Assembly (NCBI RefSeq): GCF_035917975.1
Contig: NZ_CP109130.1
Coordinates: 124,001-188,000, forward strand
DNA: 64,000 bases
From: Streptosporangium sp. NBC_01756
GTDB taxonomy: Bacteria; Actinomycetota; Actinomycetes; Streptosporangiales; Streptosporangiaceae
Reading direction: 5' to 3'
Both the position numbers and the translations under genes were made by a program. How positions within the stretch are numbered: position 1 is the first letter of the stretch; the number at the start of each line of letters is the position of its first letter. The notes below the pieces were generated by a model. It did not search any database and was not told the DNA's origin. It saw only the letters and a program-made list of their open reading frames with translations. Shown in pieces: positions 9,201 through 16,311 of the stretch.

Positions 9201-9776
9201 CAGACGACCTCCACCTCGGTGGCGGCGCTGTCCGGCAGCCATCCGCTGTTCCTGGTGTTCAAACACCCGACCGCCAACCAGTTCGACCTCGACTCCGTCA
9301 TCCTGAACGGGCCGGGCGTCGGGAACAGCGGCGGAGGCGGCCCCGTGGCCGGCGGCGTCTACACGCTGACCGCCGCGCACAGCTCCAAGGCGGTTGACGT
9401 CGAGGGCCAGTCCACCGCCGATGGGGCCAAGGTGATCCAGTGGGCGGCCAACGGCGCCGCCAACCAGCAGTGGAGGTTCACCGCCGCGGCCGGCGGCGCC
9501 TTCACCCTCACCGGAGTCCAGAGCGGCAAGTGCATTGATGTGAACGCCGGCTCCACCGCGCCGGGCGCGCTCATTTTGCAGTGGACCTGCCATAACGCCG
9601 CCAACCAGCAGTGGAGGTTCACCGCCGCGGCCAACGGCGACTGGACGGTCACCTCGGTCGCCAGCGGCCTCTGTCTCGAGGTGCCCAACGCCTCGACCGC
9701 CGACGGTACCCAGCTCAGCCAGTGGACCTGTAACAACGGCACCAACCAGCAGTGGAGGCTCGCGAGGGCCTCATAA
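6264..9776 (+). CDS. secreted ThuA / PQQ-type sugar dehydrogenase / PKD / CBM6 / ricin-B fusion
   Basis: A 1170-residue exported multidomain protein. Rough order: signal peptide 1-30; ThuA domain 30-250 (FRVLLFTETADYVHGS, GGGIVAIHN, ARAEGGRVWATAMGH-like region); six-bladed soluble glucose-dehydrogenase-like propeller 262-695 (EDGLIGLVLDPGF, HTGGQLAFGPGGNLYIGVGD, AMGFRNPFRFAVD, YGWPYC); PKD domain 700-785; a second Ig-like stretch 786-890; CBM6-like domain 891-1015; ricin-B lectin 1029-1168 with QQWRF/QQWRL repeats. ThuA proteins are tied to keto-disaccharide use and the propeller family to PQQ-dependent sugar oxidation. The start at ATG 6264 is set by the signal peptide. It lies 80 bases after the epimerase on the same strand, suggesting extracellular attack on a glycan or disaccharide feeding the operon. 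Activity and cofactor are untested. Confidence 0.92.
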   Translation: MRRVLALVLVPLLLLSAGLSHAQATTRAAAFRVLLFTETADYVHGSIPSGITMVQQLAAANDFEVVQSATSTALNDANLAGFDAIIMLQNSGMVWDNEAQRQATQKFVNDGGGIVAIHNTTDMNIEAQFPWWDQLIMGGAHMTAHSAIVQGTAKVMDKKHPSTAALPDRWTRTEEWYNFSKNMRGDVHVLVTADETTYDAGGSKMGADHPISWCRNAEGGRVWATAMGHENASYSETAFRQHVLGGIKWAAGNAAGDCGGTVWNRFQKVTLDSAPDQPMGLDIAANGDVHYITRSGKLMLIRKSNGQIVTTGTLSVYVGGEDGLIGLVLDPGFATNRWVYLNYSPTGSAAINQVSRFTLNGDTLDLASERKLLAIPATRTDEPGHTGGQLAFGPGGNLYIGVGDDTNPFASDGYAPIDERAGRANYDAQKTSANTNDLRGKILRIHPETDGTYTIPSGNMFAPGTAQTRPEIYAMGFRNPFRFAVDSETGWISSADYGPDAGSANANRGPEGTVEWNLIKSPGFYGWPYCVGNNIPFNDYNFATNTSGAKFNCAAPVNNSPNNTGLTNLPAIKTATVWYNYHLVPEWPEMGSSGGAAPMGGPFYHYDAANPSETKFPSYFDDTPFFFEWSRNYLMEMRLDGSGNILKTNRFLSDLGFKSPMHMKFGPDGAMYLIEWGSGYGGTNPDDGVYRIDYINGSRSPIAKAGGTPTSGQAPLTVQFSSSGSADPDGDPFTYAWDFTSNGSTDSTAANPSFVYTANGTFTARLTITDSSGKSGSATVPITVGNTAPVVRFGSPPDGGVITFGDSVPYTVTVTDPEDGTIDCSKVTVVTALGHDTHSHDTGTFTGCSGTVSTTASGHDADANTYYVLTATYTDKGGLSNTANLVLQPRQKQAEYFTGSAGIRVVDQAGAQNGKRIGDISNNDWISFSPMSVQGITSVSYRVSSPTGGGSIELRADSPTGQLLSTTPVQNTGGWDTYQQTTSTSVAALSGSHPLFLVFKHPTANQFDLDSVILNGPGVGNSGGGGPVAGGVYTLTAAHSSKAVDVEGQSTADGAKVIQWAANGAANQQWRFTAAAGGAFTLTGVQSGKCIDVNAGSTAPGALILQWTCHNAANQQWRFTAAANGDWTVTSVASGLCLEVPNASTADGTQLSQWTCNNGTNQQWRLARAS

Positions 9777-9784
9777 CCGAATGA

Positions 9785-9837
9785 GAAGGCTGGTCACTGC
9801 CCGAAGACACTCCCAAATCGGGCAATGGCCAGCCTTC
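9785..9837 (+). terminator. hairpin after the ThuA fusion gene
   Basis: The arms GAAGGCTGG (9785-9793) and CCAGCCTTC (9829-9837) are perfect complements, extended by a partly paired CTGCCCG/CGGGCAA. It lies eight bases after the stop at 9776 and probably ends the sugar operon. There is no U-tract, as is common in actinomycetes. Confidence 0.7.
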
Positions 9838-9939
9838 ACATGCCCGAATGGCCACAGCCAGGCACCCTGCCCGGCGCAGAGGTGTGGTGGGCCCGCAACG
9901 GTCCGGTGGTCCAGGCCGTCCTACGACGTCGGCCCGGTG

Positions 9940-10331
9940 CCACCGCGGTCCGGGGCGATCTCCGGGCTGTCGGCGAAATGCCTCGACGCCGATCCGGCCA
10001 CCGGAGCCAACGGCGCCCAAGTCCGCCTGTGGGACTGCAACGGAACGCCCGCGCAGCAGTGAACCCCGTCTCTTCCGACGGGTCGATCCGCGCGCTGGGC
10101 CGCTGCCTCGACGTCTCACAGAGCGCCAAGGCGAACGGTTCGAAGGTCCAGTTGTGGGACTGCAACGGCACCGGAGCCCAGCGGTGGTGGCCGAAGTCCG
10201 GCGAGACGACACTGGTGAACTCGCCGTCCGGCCGCTGCCTCGACATGCCAGGCGCCAACCCCGCCAACGGAATCCAGCTGCAGATCTACGACTGCAACGC
10301 CTCGGCCGCCCAGGCCTGGCGCCTGCCGTAG
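9940..10331 (+). pseudogene. ricin-B lectin domain remnant with frameshift
   Basis: Three ricin-type repeats can be read, but in two frames. The first (KCLDADPATGANGAQVRLWD, then PAQQ) runs in frame 1 and meets a TGA at 10060-10062. The next two (RCLDVSQSAKANGSKVQLWD and RCLDMPGANPANG) continue in frame 3 to the stop at 10329-10331. The break falls in the QQW motif: CAG CAG TG-AAC looks like TGG AAC with one G lost. No catalytic domain or signal peptide is recognisable upstream, so this is the 3' end of a decayed carbohydrate-active gene, or a lectin fragment left after duplication and decay next to the intact ricin domain. Confidence 0.75.
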
Positions 10332-10339
10332 AACATCGG

Positions 10340-10376
10340 GGTGGTCTGGCCCGCCGCGCTGGCGGGCCAGACCACC
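10340..10376 (+). terminator. strong 16-bp hairpin
   Basis: Perfect 16-bp stem (10340-10355 with 10361-10376) and a five-base loop, nine bases after the lectin remnant stop. Its survival next to a broken gene suggests recent decay. Confidence 0.8.
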
Positions 10377-10755
10377 GGTCACGTCCCTCCGCATTTCTAT
10401 CCGTACTCCTCTGCACACGCAGAGGAGCACGCCGACAAGCAGTCGAGGAGGTCTTCCAGTTCCCGCTCGCGCCGCATCTCGGCACCCTTCTTCTGATGTG
10501 CCCCGAAGATCAGAAGAACGATGATTCGTAGTCATATGGCTACCGATCGATATCCGCGAGTCATGACAGCCGCCTGTCGAATTTGCAACGTGACTCTCGG
10601 TTGCTTTTCCTCTGGCGACCGCGTGACCCTTCAGGTGATCTCACGTCACGGCGGCCCCGAGCGCCCAGGAGGAAAGCCACGACGGAAAACCCGTTTCCCG
10701 CGCCCCCAGGGACCGGATAGGTTCGGTCGCCCCGCACGACCACTGGAGTTCCCGC
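10377..10755. other. intergenic region before the NmrA-like gene
   Basis: No gene was recognised. It contains a second perfect hairpin (CTCCTCTGC 10406-10414 with GCAGAGGAG 10419-10427, loop ACAC) and, from about 10490, a stretch of lower G+C (ATATGGCTACCGATCGATAT region) that probably holds the promoter of the gene at 10756. Short open frames here lack coding character. Confidence 0.6.
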
Positions 10756-11583
10756 ATGATCGTTGTTTCCGCCGCCGCCGGCGCGTTCGGCCGCCTGGTC
10801 ATCGACCGGCTGCTCACCCGGATGCCCGCCGGTGAGATCGTCGCCGCGGTGCGCGCCCCCGCTGCCGCCGCCGACCTGACGGCCCGCGGCGTCCAGGTAC
10901 GCCGCGGCGACTACGACGACCCGGCCAGCCTGCGCGAGGCGTTCGGCGGCGCCGGGCGGCTGCTGCTGATCTCCTCCCCGGAACTGGACCCCGCCCGCCG
11001 CCTCTCCCATCACCAGGCCGCCCTCGACGCGGCCCGGGCCACCGGCGTCGGCGCCGTCGTCTACACCAGCTTCCTGGGCGCCGGCACCGGTGGCACGGGG
11101 GTCACCGAGGCCCACCACGCCACCGAAAAGGCCATCCTCGCCGGCGGCCTGCCGTACACGATGCTGCGTCATCCCTACTACAGCGAGGCGTTCCTCAACC
11201 TGGGCCTGCGCACCGCCGTCGCCGCCGGCGAACTGACCGACGCCACCGGCGGACGCGGCCTCAACACCGCACTACGGGCCGACCTCGCCGAGGCCGCCGC
11301 CAACGTGCTGACCGGCGAGGGACACCTGGGCCGCGGCTACGACTTCACCGGCCCCCGGTGGACCTACCCCCAGCTCGCCCGGACCCTCACCGAGGTCTCC
11401 GGCGTCCCGGTGGCCTACCGCGAAGCAGCCGACGAGGCGGACGGCGCCATGCGCTGGCTCAACGGCCAGATCCGCGCCGGCGAACTGGAGGCCCAGACCG
11501 GCGACCTGCACCAGGTGCTCGGCCGTCCCGCCACCACCCTGCACCAGGCCGTCACCGCCGCCCTCACCCATTCCGCCGCCTAG
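10756..11583 (+). CDS. NmrA-like NAD(P)-binding protein (NAD(P)H:quinone oxidoreductase-like)
   Basis: A 275-residue atypical short-chain dehydrogenase. The N-terminus has a Rossmann strand and glycine-rich loop (MIVVSAAAGAFGRLVIDRLL), an arginine after beta-2 (AAVRAP) suited to NADPH, and a GDYDDPASL segment. The order and length resemble QorB/NmrA proteins, which reduce quinones or sense NADP redox state. The loop reads SAAAGAFG rather than TGATGxxG, so the canonical glycines are partly replaced. It is probably a single-gene transcript. The ArsR-like gene on the other strand lies 245 bases downstream and is convergent. Confidence 0.85.
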   Translation: MIVVSAAAGAFGRLVIDRLLTRMPAGEIVAAVRAPAAAADLTARGVQVRRGDYDDPASLREAFGGAGRLLLISSPELDPARRLSHHQAALDAARATGVGAVVYTSFLGAGTGGTGVTEAHHATEKAILAGGLPYTMLRHPYYSEAFLNLGLRTAVAAGELTDATGGRGLNTALRADLAEAAANVLTGEGHLGRGYDFTGPRWTYPQLARTLTEVSGVPVAYREAADEADGAMRWLNGQIRAGELEAQTGDLHQVLGRPATTLHQAVTAALTHSAA

Positions 11584-11828
11584 ACGAGACGACCGGCACC
11601 GACTTCCGGGGGGGACCCCGGGCCGGCCACGCTGTTCCACCAGATCGGCACGGTCATGTTCTGGACGTCCATGCTCAGCCACCGGCAGGCCATCGCCCTG
11701 GCCGACGTCAACGGTCTCACTGCGGCCGGCAGCTTCTCCAGCCTGGTGAGAGCCTTGAAGAAGGCGGGTCGGCGGTCTCGCTGTTCACCCGGACATGAGC
11801 CCGCTCGACCGCTGACGTACGCCGAGGA
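11584..11828. other. convergent intergenic region with a possible decayed ORF
   Basis: The two flanking genes converge here. A frame from about 11626 to 11880 gives a coherent-looking peptide (FHQIGTVMFWTSMLSHRQ, then LTAAGSFSSLVRALKKAG) but has no clear start and runs into the antisense of the next gene. It may be the tail of a lost gene; no family was recognised. Confidence 0.35.
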
Positions 11829-12824
11829 CTACGGACAGACGGCGCCCAGGACGGATTCGGCGACCGAGGTGCGGGCGTAGAGCACGGAGCGACCGGCCCG
11901 GTGGGCGCTGACCAGGCCCGCATCGCGCAGCGCGGTCAGGTACTGGGACACCCCGGCCGGGGAGAGGCCGGTACGGCGGGCCAGTTCGGTGGTGGAGGCC
12001 GGAGTCTCCAGTTCGGACAGCAGCAGAGTCCGCGAGCGGCCCAGCACGGCGGCGACGGCGGCGGTCCTGGTGACGGGCCGAGGCTCCCACAGCGAGCCGA
12101 CGCCGCGCGCCGGATAGGCCAGTTGCGGCGGCTCCGGCGGCGTCACCCGGGTGAGCGGGTCCGGTCCGGTGAAAGCCGAGGGAAGCAGCAGCAGCCCCGC
12201 GCCCGCCGTCTTCCGGGACAGGGCCCGCTGCCGGCGGAGCAGCCGCAGCGCGTTGTCGTCCCAGCTCACCGAGGGGTGCAGATCGTTGAAGAGGTGACCC
12301 GCACCCTGCTCGGCGACCTGCCGGGCCCGGTAGAAGACGTCGGCGTCGAGCACCGCCCGGATCCGCGCCCAGTAAGGAGCGAGCGCCAGCTCCCAGTAGG
12401 TCTCGATCTCTTCGGCGACCCGGACGAGCCGGGCCTGCGGCTCGGCGTACAGGGTCCGCAACCGGGGACCGAGATGCCCCTGATCGTGCCCCACGCGATC
12501 CAGGTCATGGCGCACCCGGCCGACGGGAGCCGCCAGGATCCCGGCCAGTTCCTCCGCCAGCGTGGGGGCCGGCCCGGCGGGTGCCGGGTTGAGGAAGTCG
12601 GGAACATAACCCGAGGGCGGGATCAGCTCGGCGAGCCAGCCCCGATCCAGTCCGGCGGCCGCCACCCGTGGCCGTACCTGCTCGATCCAGGGCCGGTGCA
12701 CGGGATGCGCGGAGCCGGAACTCAGCAGCCGGAAACTGGTCCCGACCTCCCACATCGGCGAGACGGCGAACCGCATCTGTGCCAGATCACTCGCCGAGAA
12801 CGCCAGTTCCGCCGGGATGATCAC
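11829..12824 (-). CDS. ArsR-type winged-helix regulator with large N-terminal domain
   Basis: A 331-residue protein. The last roughly 80 residues are a winged-helix DNA-binding domain: LLSELETPASTTELARRTG, recognition helix LSPAGVSQYLTALRDAGLV, wing HRAGRSVLYART. The first 220 residues match the DUF5937-like sensor region often attached to actinobacterial ArsR proteins. No metal-binding Cys motif is visible. The start is GTG 12824, so the protein begins MIIPAELAF. The gene is divergent from the aldo/keto reductase with a 64-base gap, making that reductase its likeliest target. The inducer is unknown. Confidence 0.85.
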   Translation of the reverse strand: MIIPAELAFSASDLAQMRFAVSPMWEVGTSFRLLSSGSAHPVHRPWIEQVRPRVAAAGLDRGWLAELIPPSGYVPDFLNPAPAGPAPTLAEELAGILAAPVGRVRHDLDRVGHDQGHLGPRLRTLYAEPQARLVRVAEEIETYWELALAPYWARIRAVLDADVFYRARQVAEQGAGHLFNDLHPSVSWDDNALRLLRRQRALSRKTAGAGLLLLPSAFTGPDPLTRVTPPEPPQLAYPARGVGSLWEPRPVTRTAAVAAVLGRSRTLLLSELETPASTTELARRTGLSPAGVSQYLTALRDAGLVSAHRAGRSVLYARTSVAESVLGAVCP

Positions 12825-12888
12825 TCCAAAGATTCAGATATGCCCTAATCAATGGCGGCCAGCCTACAGCGTGGAGATTATTCCGGAC

Positions 12889-13809
12889 ATGACTTCGAAC
12901 ATAACCTCAGAGACGATCACCGCGGCGACCTCGGGCACCTGGAAGCTCGGCGACTTGACGGTCAACCGGATCGGTTTCGGCGCGATGCGCCTGACGCAGA
13001 ACGGCGAGGCGTTCGGGACCGGCGCCGTTCCGAGCGATCGCGGCCAGGCGATCAGCGTGCTGCGCCGCGCGGTCGAACTCGGCGTGAACCACATCGACAC
13101 CGCCGCGTTCTACTTCTCGTCACTGCGTTCCGCCAACGAACTGATCAACCAAGCTCTGGCCCCCTACCCGGATGATCTCGTCATCACCACCAAGGTCGGG
13201 CCGGGCCGGGACCCGTCGGGTGAGTGGCTGCCCCATGCCACCCCGGAGCAGCTGCGCGGCCAGGTCGAGGAGAACCTGCGCCAGCTCGGCCGTGACCACC
13301 TCGACGTGGTGAACCTGCGCATCGTCGGAACCGATTCGATCGCCGAACGTTTCGGCGCACTGGCCCGACTGCGCGACGCCGGGCTCATCCGCCACCTGGG
13401 CGTCTCCAACGTCCGCCCCGAACACCTCGCCGAGGCCCAGGCCATCGCACCGGTGGTCTGCGTACAGAACATGTACGGCATCGGCGTGCGGCCCGAACAC
13501 GACACGTTCCTACGCACCTGCGGCGAGCAGGGAGTCGCGTTCGTGCCGTTCTACTCGATCGCCGGAACCGGACGCACCGCGGGCGCGAGTGGCGCCGACA
13601 GCGACGAGGTGCTCGCCGTCGCGCGCGCACATGGGGCGAGCGCGACGCAGGTCCGGCTGGCCTGGACGTTGCACCGAGGACCGCACGTACTGGCCATCCC
13701 CGGCACCGGCAACCCGGATCACCTGGTCGCGAACGTGGCCGCCGGCGCGCTGCGCCTCTCCGAGGACGAACTGGCCGTCCTGGACTCCGTCCACCAGGGC
13801 GGAGCATGA
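12889..13809 (+). CDS. aldo/keto reductase
   Basis: A 306-residue (beta/alpha)8 NADPH-dependent oxidoreductase. The catalytic Asp and Tyr are in HIDTAAFYF and the Lys in ITTKVGPGRD. At the position of the usual catalytic His (YLLHWP in many members) the sequence reads VVNLRIVG, with Asn instead; a minority of bacterial members share this. The cofactor loop near the C-terminus reads LAIPGTGNPDHLVAN. The start ATG 12889 was chosen because upstream in-frame codons (12817) would overlap the divergent regulator. The carbonyl substrate is unknown; the divergent ArsR-type gene suggests induction by a small molecule. Confidence 0.9.
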   Translation: MTSNITSETITAATSGTWKLGDLTVNRIGFGAMRLTQNGEAFGTGAVPSDRGQAISVLRRAVELGVNHIDTAAFYFSSLRSANELINQALAPYPDDLVITTKVGPGRDPSGEWLPHATPEQLRGQVEENLRQLGRDHLDVVNLRIVGTDSIAERFGALARLRDAGLIRHLGVSNVRPEHLAEAQAIAPVVCVQNMYGIGVRPEHDTFLRTCGEQGVAFVPFYSIAGTGRTAGASGADSDEVLAVARAHGASATQVRLAWTLHRGPHVLAIPGTGNPDHLVANVAAGALRLSEDELAVLDSVHQGGA

Positions 13810-13994
13810 GCGAAAAACCAACCACCGCTGCCCAACCGGTGCCGCCGCCCGCGCCGGCGGATCGGGCGGGCACGACCCAACCAGCTGTCACGCCGCCGTC
13901 ACCGGCCAGATCGACCCCGGCGCGAAGACGGACGGCGCGAACACGTCCGATCCCTGCAAGACGGCCGTGCCGCCGGGCTCCTACTGTGACGGGT

Positions 13995-14402
13995 ATGGCA
14001 CCTTCGTTCAATCTGATCGGCCTCGTCGTGGCCGACCTGCATAAGTCCCTGACCTTCTACCGCCGTCTCGGGCTGGACATCCCCACGACGGCGGACAACG
14101 AACCGCATGTCGAAGTGACCCTTCCCGGTGGGCTGCGACTCGCCTGGGACACCGTCGACACCATCCGTTCCTTCGACCCGGAATGGGCTCCGCCGCAGGG
14201 CGGCGCCCGGATCAACCTGGCCTTCGCCTGCGACGACCCCGCCGAAGTGGACCGGATCTACACCGATCTCGTCCACGCCGGCCACGAGGGGCACAAGCCG
14301 CCCTGGGACGCGTTCTGGGGGCAGCGTTACGCGCTGGTGCGCGACCCGGACGGCAACGGCGTCGACCTGTTCGCACCGCTACCGGCGCCGTCCACCACCT
14401 GA
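13995..14402 (+). CDS. VOC-family protein (glyoxalase/bleomycin-resistance fold)
   Basis: A 135-residue protein with two beta-alpha-beta-beta-beta modules: FNLIGLVVADLHKSLTFYRR at the start, and YALVRDPDGNGVDLF at the end, the latter a hallmark of the vicinal oxygen chelate fold. The Glu of the first module (HVEVTLPGG) and the Asp/Asn pair of the second are in place. Members include glyoxalases, dioxygenases and drug-sequestering proteins, so the function is open. The start ATG 13995 gives the usual length; extending upstream to 13806 would add a Pro/Ala/Thr-rich tail with no family support. Confidence 0.85.
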   Translation: MAPSFNLIGLVVADLHKSLTFYRRLGLDIPTTADNEPHVEVTLPGGLRLAWDTVDTIRSFDPEWAPPQGGARINLAFACDDPAEVDRIYTDLVHAGHEGHKPPWDAFWGQRYALVRDPDGNGVDLFAPLPAPSTT

Positions 14403-14587
14403 GTCCGGTTCCGGGGGTGAACGGCGACCCGGCCGTCACCCCCGCCCCCGGCGGCCGGAAGCTCCGCCGGCCGCCACGCTGACGCCGGCCATGACACCGC
14501 GCCGAACCCGCGCCACAGGCGATCATGGAGACGGTATCGTTCACGGTGTCGGGGGGCTGATCCACGACACCGAGGAGTGAGACGGCC

Positions 14588-15187
14588 ATGACGGAGCCGA
14601 TCACCTTGCCGGCCTTCCCGGCACCGCTGCGCTGGTTGAACCACCCGGCGGACTGGAAGATCACCAGTGCGGACACGCTCACCATCGGCGCCGGTCCGCG
14701 GACCGACCTGTTCACCGATCCCGGCGGTACGGACCGCTTCGCCAACGCGCCCGCCCTGGTCGGCCGTCTCGACGGCGACTTCACGCTGAGCGCGCGGATC
14801 CGGCTGGACCTGGCCGCCACCTACGACGCCGGGGTCCTGCTGCTGTACGGGAACGGGGACCACTGGGCGAAGTTCTGCCTGGAGCTCTCCCCTCAGGGCA
14901 GGCCCACGATCGTGTCGGTCGTGACGCGGGGGGCGTCCGACGACTGCAACGCCTTCCCCGTCGACGGAGAGGACATCCGGCTACGGGTCTCCCGCGTCGG
15001 TACTGCCTTCGCCTTCCATGTCTCAACCGGCGACAGGTTCTGGCACCTCATCCGCTACTTCGCCCTCGACGGCGACCCGGAGGTGGGATTCCTCGCCCAG
15101 AGCCCGCTCGGTGACGGCTGCACGGTCGCCTTTGAGGAGATCCGCCATTCGGGGAAGCGTCTGGCTGATATTCGTAACGGGGACTGA
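14588..15187 (+). CDS. DUF1349-domain protein
   Basis: A 199-residue cytosolic protein of the DUF1349 family (concanavalin-like beta-sandwich). The typical pattern is present: a W-rich start (RWLNHPADWKIT), a central GVLLLYGNGDHWAKFCLE strand pair and the C-terminal EVGFLAQSPLGDGCTVAFEEI. Relatives occur in carbohydrate and stress contexts and no reaction is established. A GAGGAGTGA ribosome site sits about nine bases before ATG 14588. It converges on the WYL regulator, 83 bases away. Confidence 0.85.
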   Translation: MTEPITLPAFPAPLRWLNHPADWKITSADTLTIGAGPRTDLFTDPGGTDRFANAPALVGRLDGDFTLSARIRLDLAATYDAGVLLLYGNGDHWAKFCLELSPQGRPTIVSVVTRGASDDCNAFPVDGEDIRLRVSRVGTAFAFHVSTGDRFWHLIRYFALDGDPEVGFLAQSPLGDGCTVAFEEIRHSGKRLADIRNGD

Positions 15188-15202
15188 ACTCCGGCCTACC
15201 CC

Positions 15203-15213
15203 TTTACAAAGTA
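15203..15213. repeat. rare A/T-rich motif TTTACAAAGTA, copy 1
   Basis: An 11-base motif in the gap between two convergent genes, identical to 18258-18268. It contains the small palindrome CTTT-AC-AAAG. It is followed by AAATAAAGGAGGG and a GTG codon, which resembles a gene start, although the frame that follows is antisense to the WYL regulator and looks non-coding. Confidence 0.5.
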
Positions 15214-15270
15214 AATAAAGGAGGGAGCAGTGGAGGTGGTGGTGGAGGCACATCCCGCCGCCGTCAGCGG

Positions 15271-16254
15271 TCAACTCGGGCGCACGCCGTACAGGCCGCC
15301 GAGCTGGACGATCGTGGCGGCCATCCGGTCGCGCAGCTCGGCGGGCTCCAGGACCTCGATGTCGGCGCCCAGCCGCAGCAGCAGCCAGTGGGCGTGCCTG
15401 ACCGACTCGATCGGCAGGCGCAGCACCACCCAGCCGTGCTCGTCGGGCGGACCGGCCCCGGCCAGCGCGGCGTCGCCGATCTCGGCGCCGACGGTGTAAC
15501 GCAGCATGTCCTCGATGCCGGGTGCCACCCGCACCAGGGCCTCGGCGGTGTACATCCGGGCCTGGAAGTCGACCGCGTAACTCTCCCAGTAGGCGGCCAG
15601 GTCGAAGTCGCCGGGCCGCTCGAAACGCCCGTCGAGGAGCCGGGCGGCGATGATCCGCGACACCCGGTAGGTGCGCGGCGCTCCCCCGTCGGCGGCGGCC
15701 ACCATGTACCAGGCCCCGCCCTTGAGGACGAGGCCGTAGGGGTGGGCCAGCCGCTCGACGTCGCGGGGGCCCCAGCGACGGTAGGTCATGCGCAGCGGCC
15801 GCTGGTCCCACACCGCCTCGGCGACCTCTCCCAGGAAGGGCACCCCGTCGGCGCCCCGGTACCAGCCTGGGACGTCCAGATGGAAGCGCTCACGCATCCG
15901 GGCGGCGTGGAAGCGCGGCTCGGGGGGCAGCGCGGCGAGCAGTTTCAGCTCGGCGTTGGCGGCCTCCTCACCCAGCCCGAGCTCGGCGGCGGGACCGGGC
16001 AGCCCCGCCAGGAACAGCGAGGACGCCTCCTGGGCCGTCAGCCCGTTGAGACGGGTGCGGTAGCCGTCCAGCAGCCGGTATCCCCCGGCGGGGCCGCGGT
16101 CGGCGTAGACCGGGACCCCGGCCGACGACAGGGCCTCCACGTCCCGGTAGACCGTACGGATCGAGACCTCCAGTTCCTGGGACAGCTCGGTGGCCGTCAT
16201 GCGCCCCCGGGTCTGCAGGAGCAGCAGGAGTGACAACAGACGACTCGCGCGCAT
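15271..16254 (-). CDS. YafY/WYL-domain transcriptional regulator
   Basis: A 327-residue regulator. The N-terminal HTH (MRASRLLSLLLLLQTRGRMT, then RTVYRDVEALSSAGVPVYAD with a PAGGYRL wing) is followed by a WYL sensor domain whose core reads AYGLVLKGGAWYMVAA (about residues 200-215) and a C-terminal WCX extension. WYL domains are thought to bind nucleic acid or small ligands. ATG 16254 gives the standard family start; ATG 16263 would add three residues. The gene is divergent from deoR with a shared 57-base promoter region and may regulate it or itself. The target is unknown. Confidence 0.88.
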   Translation of the reverse strand: MRASRLLSLLLLLQTRGRMTATELSQELEVSIRTVYRDVEALSSAGVPVYADRGPAGGYRLLDGYRTRLNGLTAQEASSLFLAGLPGPAAELGLGEEAANAELKLLAALPPEPRFHAARMRERFHLDVPGWYRGADGVPFLGEVAEAVWDQRPLRMTYRRWGPRDVERLAHPYGLVLKGGAWYMVAAADGGAPRTYRVSRIIAARLLDGRFERPGDFDLAAYWESYAVDFQARMYTAEALVRVAPGIEDMLRYTVGAEIGDAALAGAGPPDEHGWVVLRLPIESVRHAHWLLLRLGADIEVLEPAELRDRMAATIVQLGGLYGVRPS

Positions 16255-16296
16255 GGGAGCCATTGTCCCGCACGATTGCCAAAATAACATCAGCCA

Positions 16297-16310
16297 TGTT
16301 CAAATGAACA
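16297..16310. promoter_or_regulatory. palindromic operator TGTTCA-AA-TGAACA
   Basis: A perfect 6+6 inverted repeat directly before the deoR start codon and within the WYL/deoR divergent region. Sites with TGTTC/GAACA halves are common for DeoR-family repressors, so autoregulation is likely by inference. Confidence 0.6.
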
Positions 16311-16311
16311 C

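Noticed and set aside
13806..13994. N-terminal extension of the VOC protein or a separate small gene
   Set aside because: The predicted peptide is Pro/Ala/Arg-rich low complexity with no ribosome site, and the VOC fold starts cleanly at 13995.
13985..13998. GGGTAT element before the VOC gene as a sigma-B promoter
   Set aside because: It overlaps the ATG and has no -35 match at the right distance.
15230..15499. Open frame with a strong AAAGGAGG site and GTG start on the plus strand
   Set aside because: The translation is Ser/Pro/Ala-rich antisense of the WYL regulator without coding character; the ribosome site is notable but the frame is not supported.
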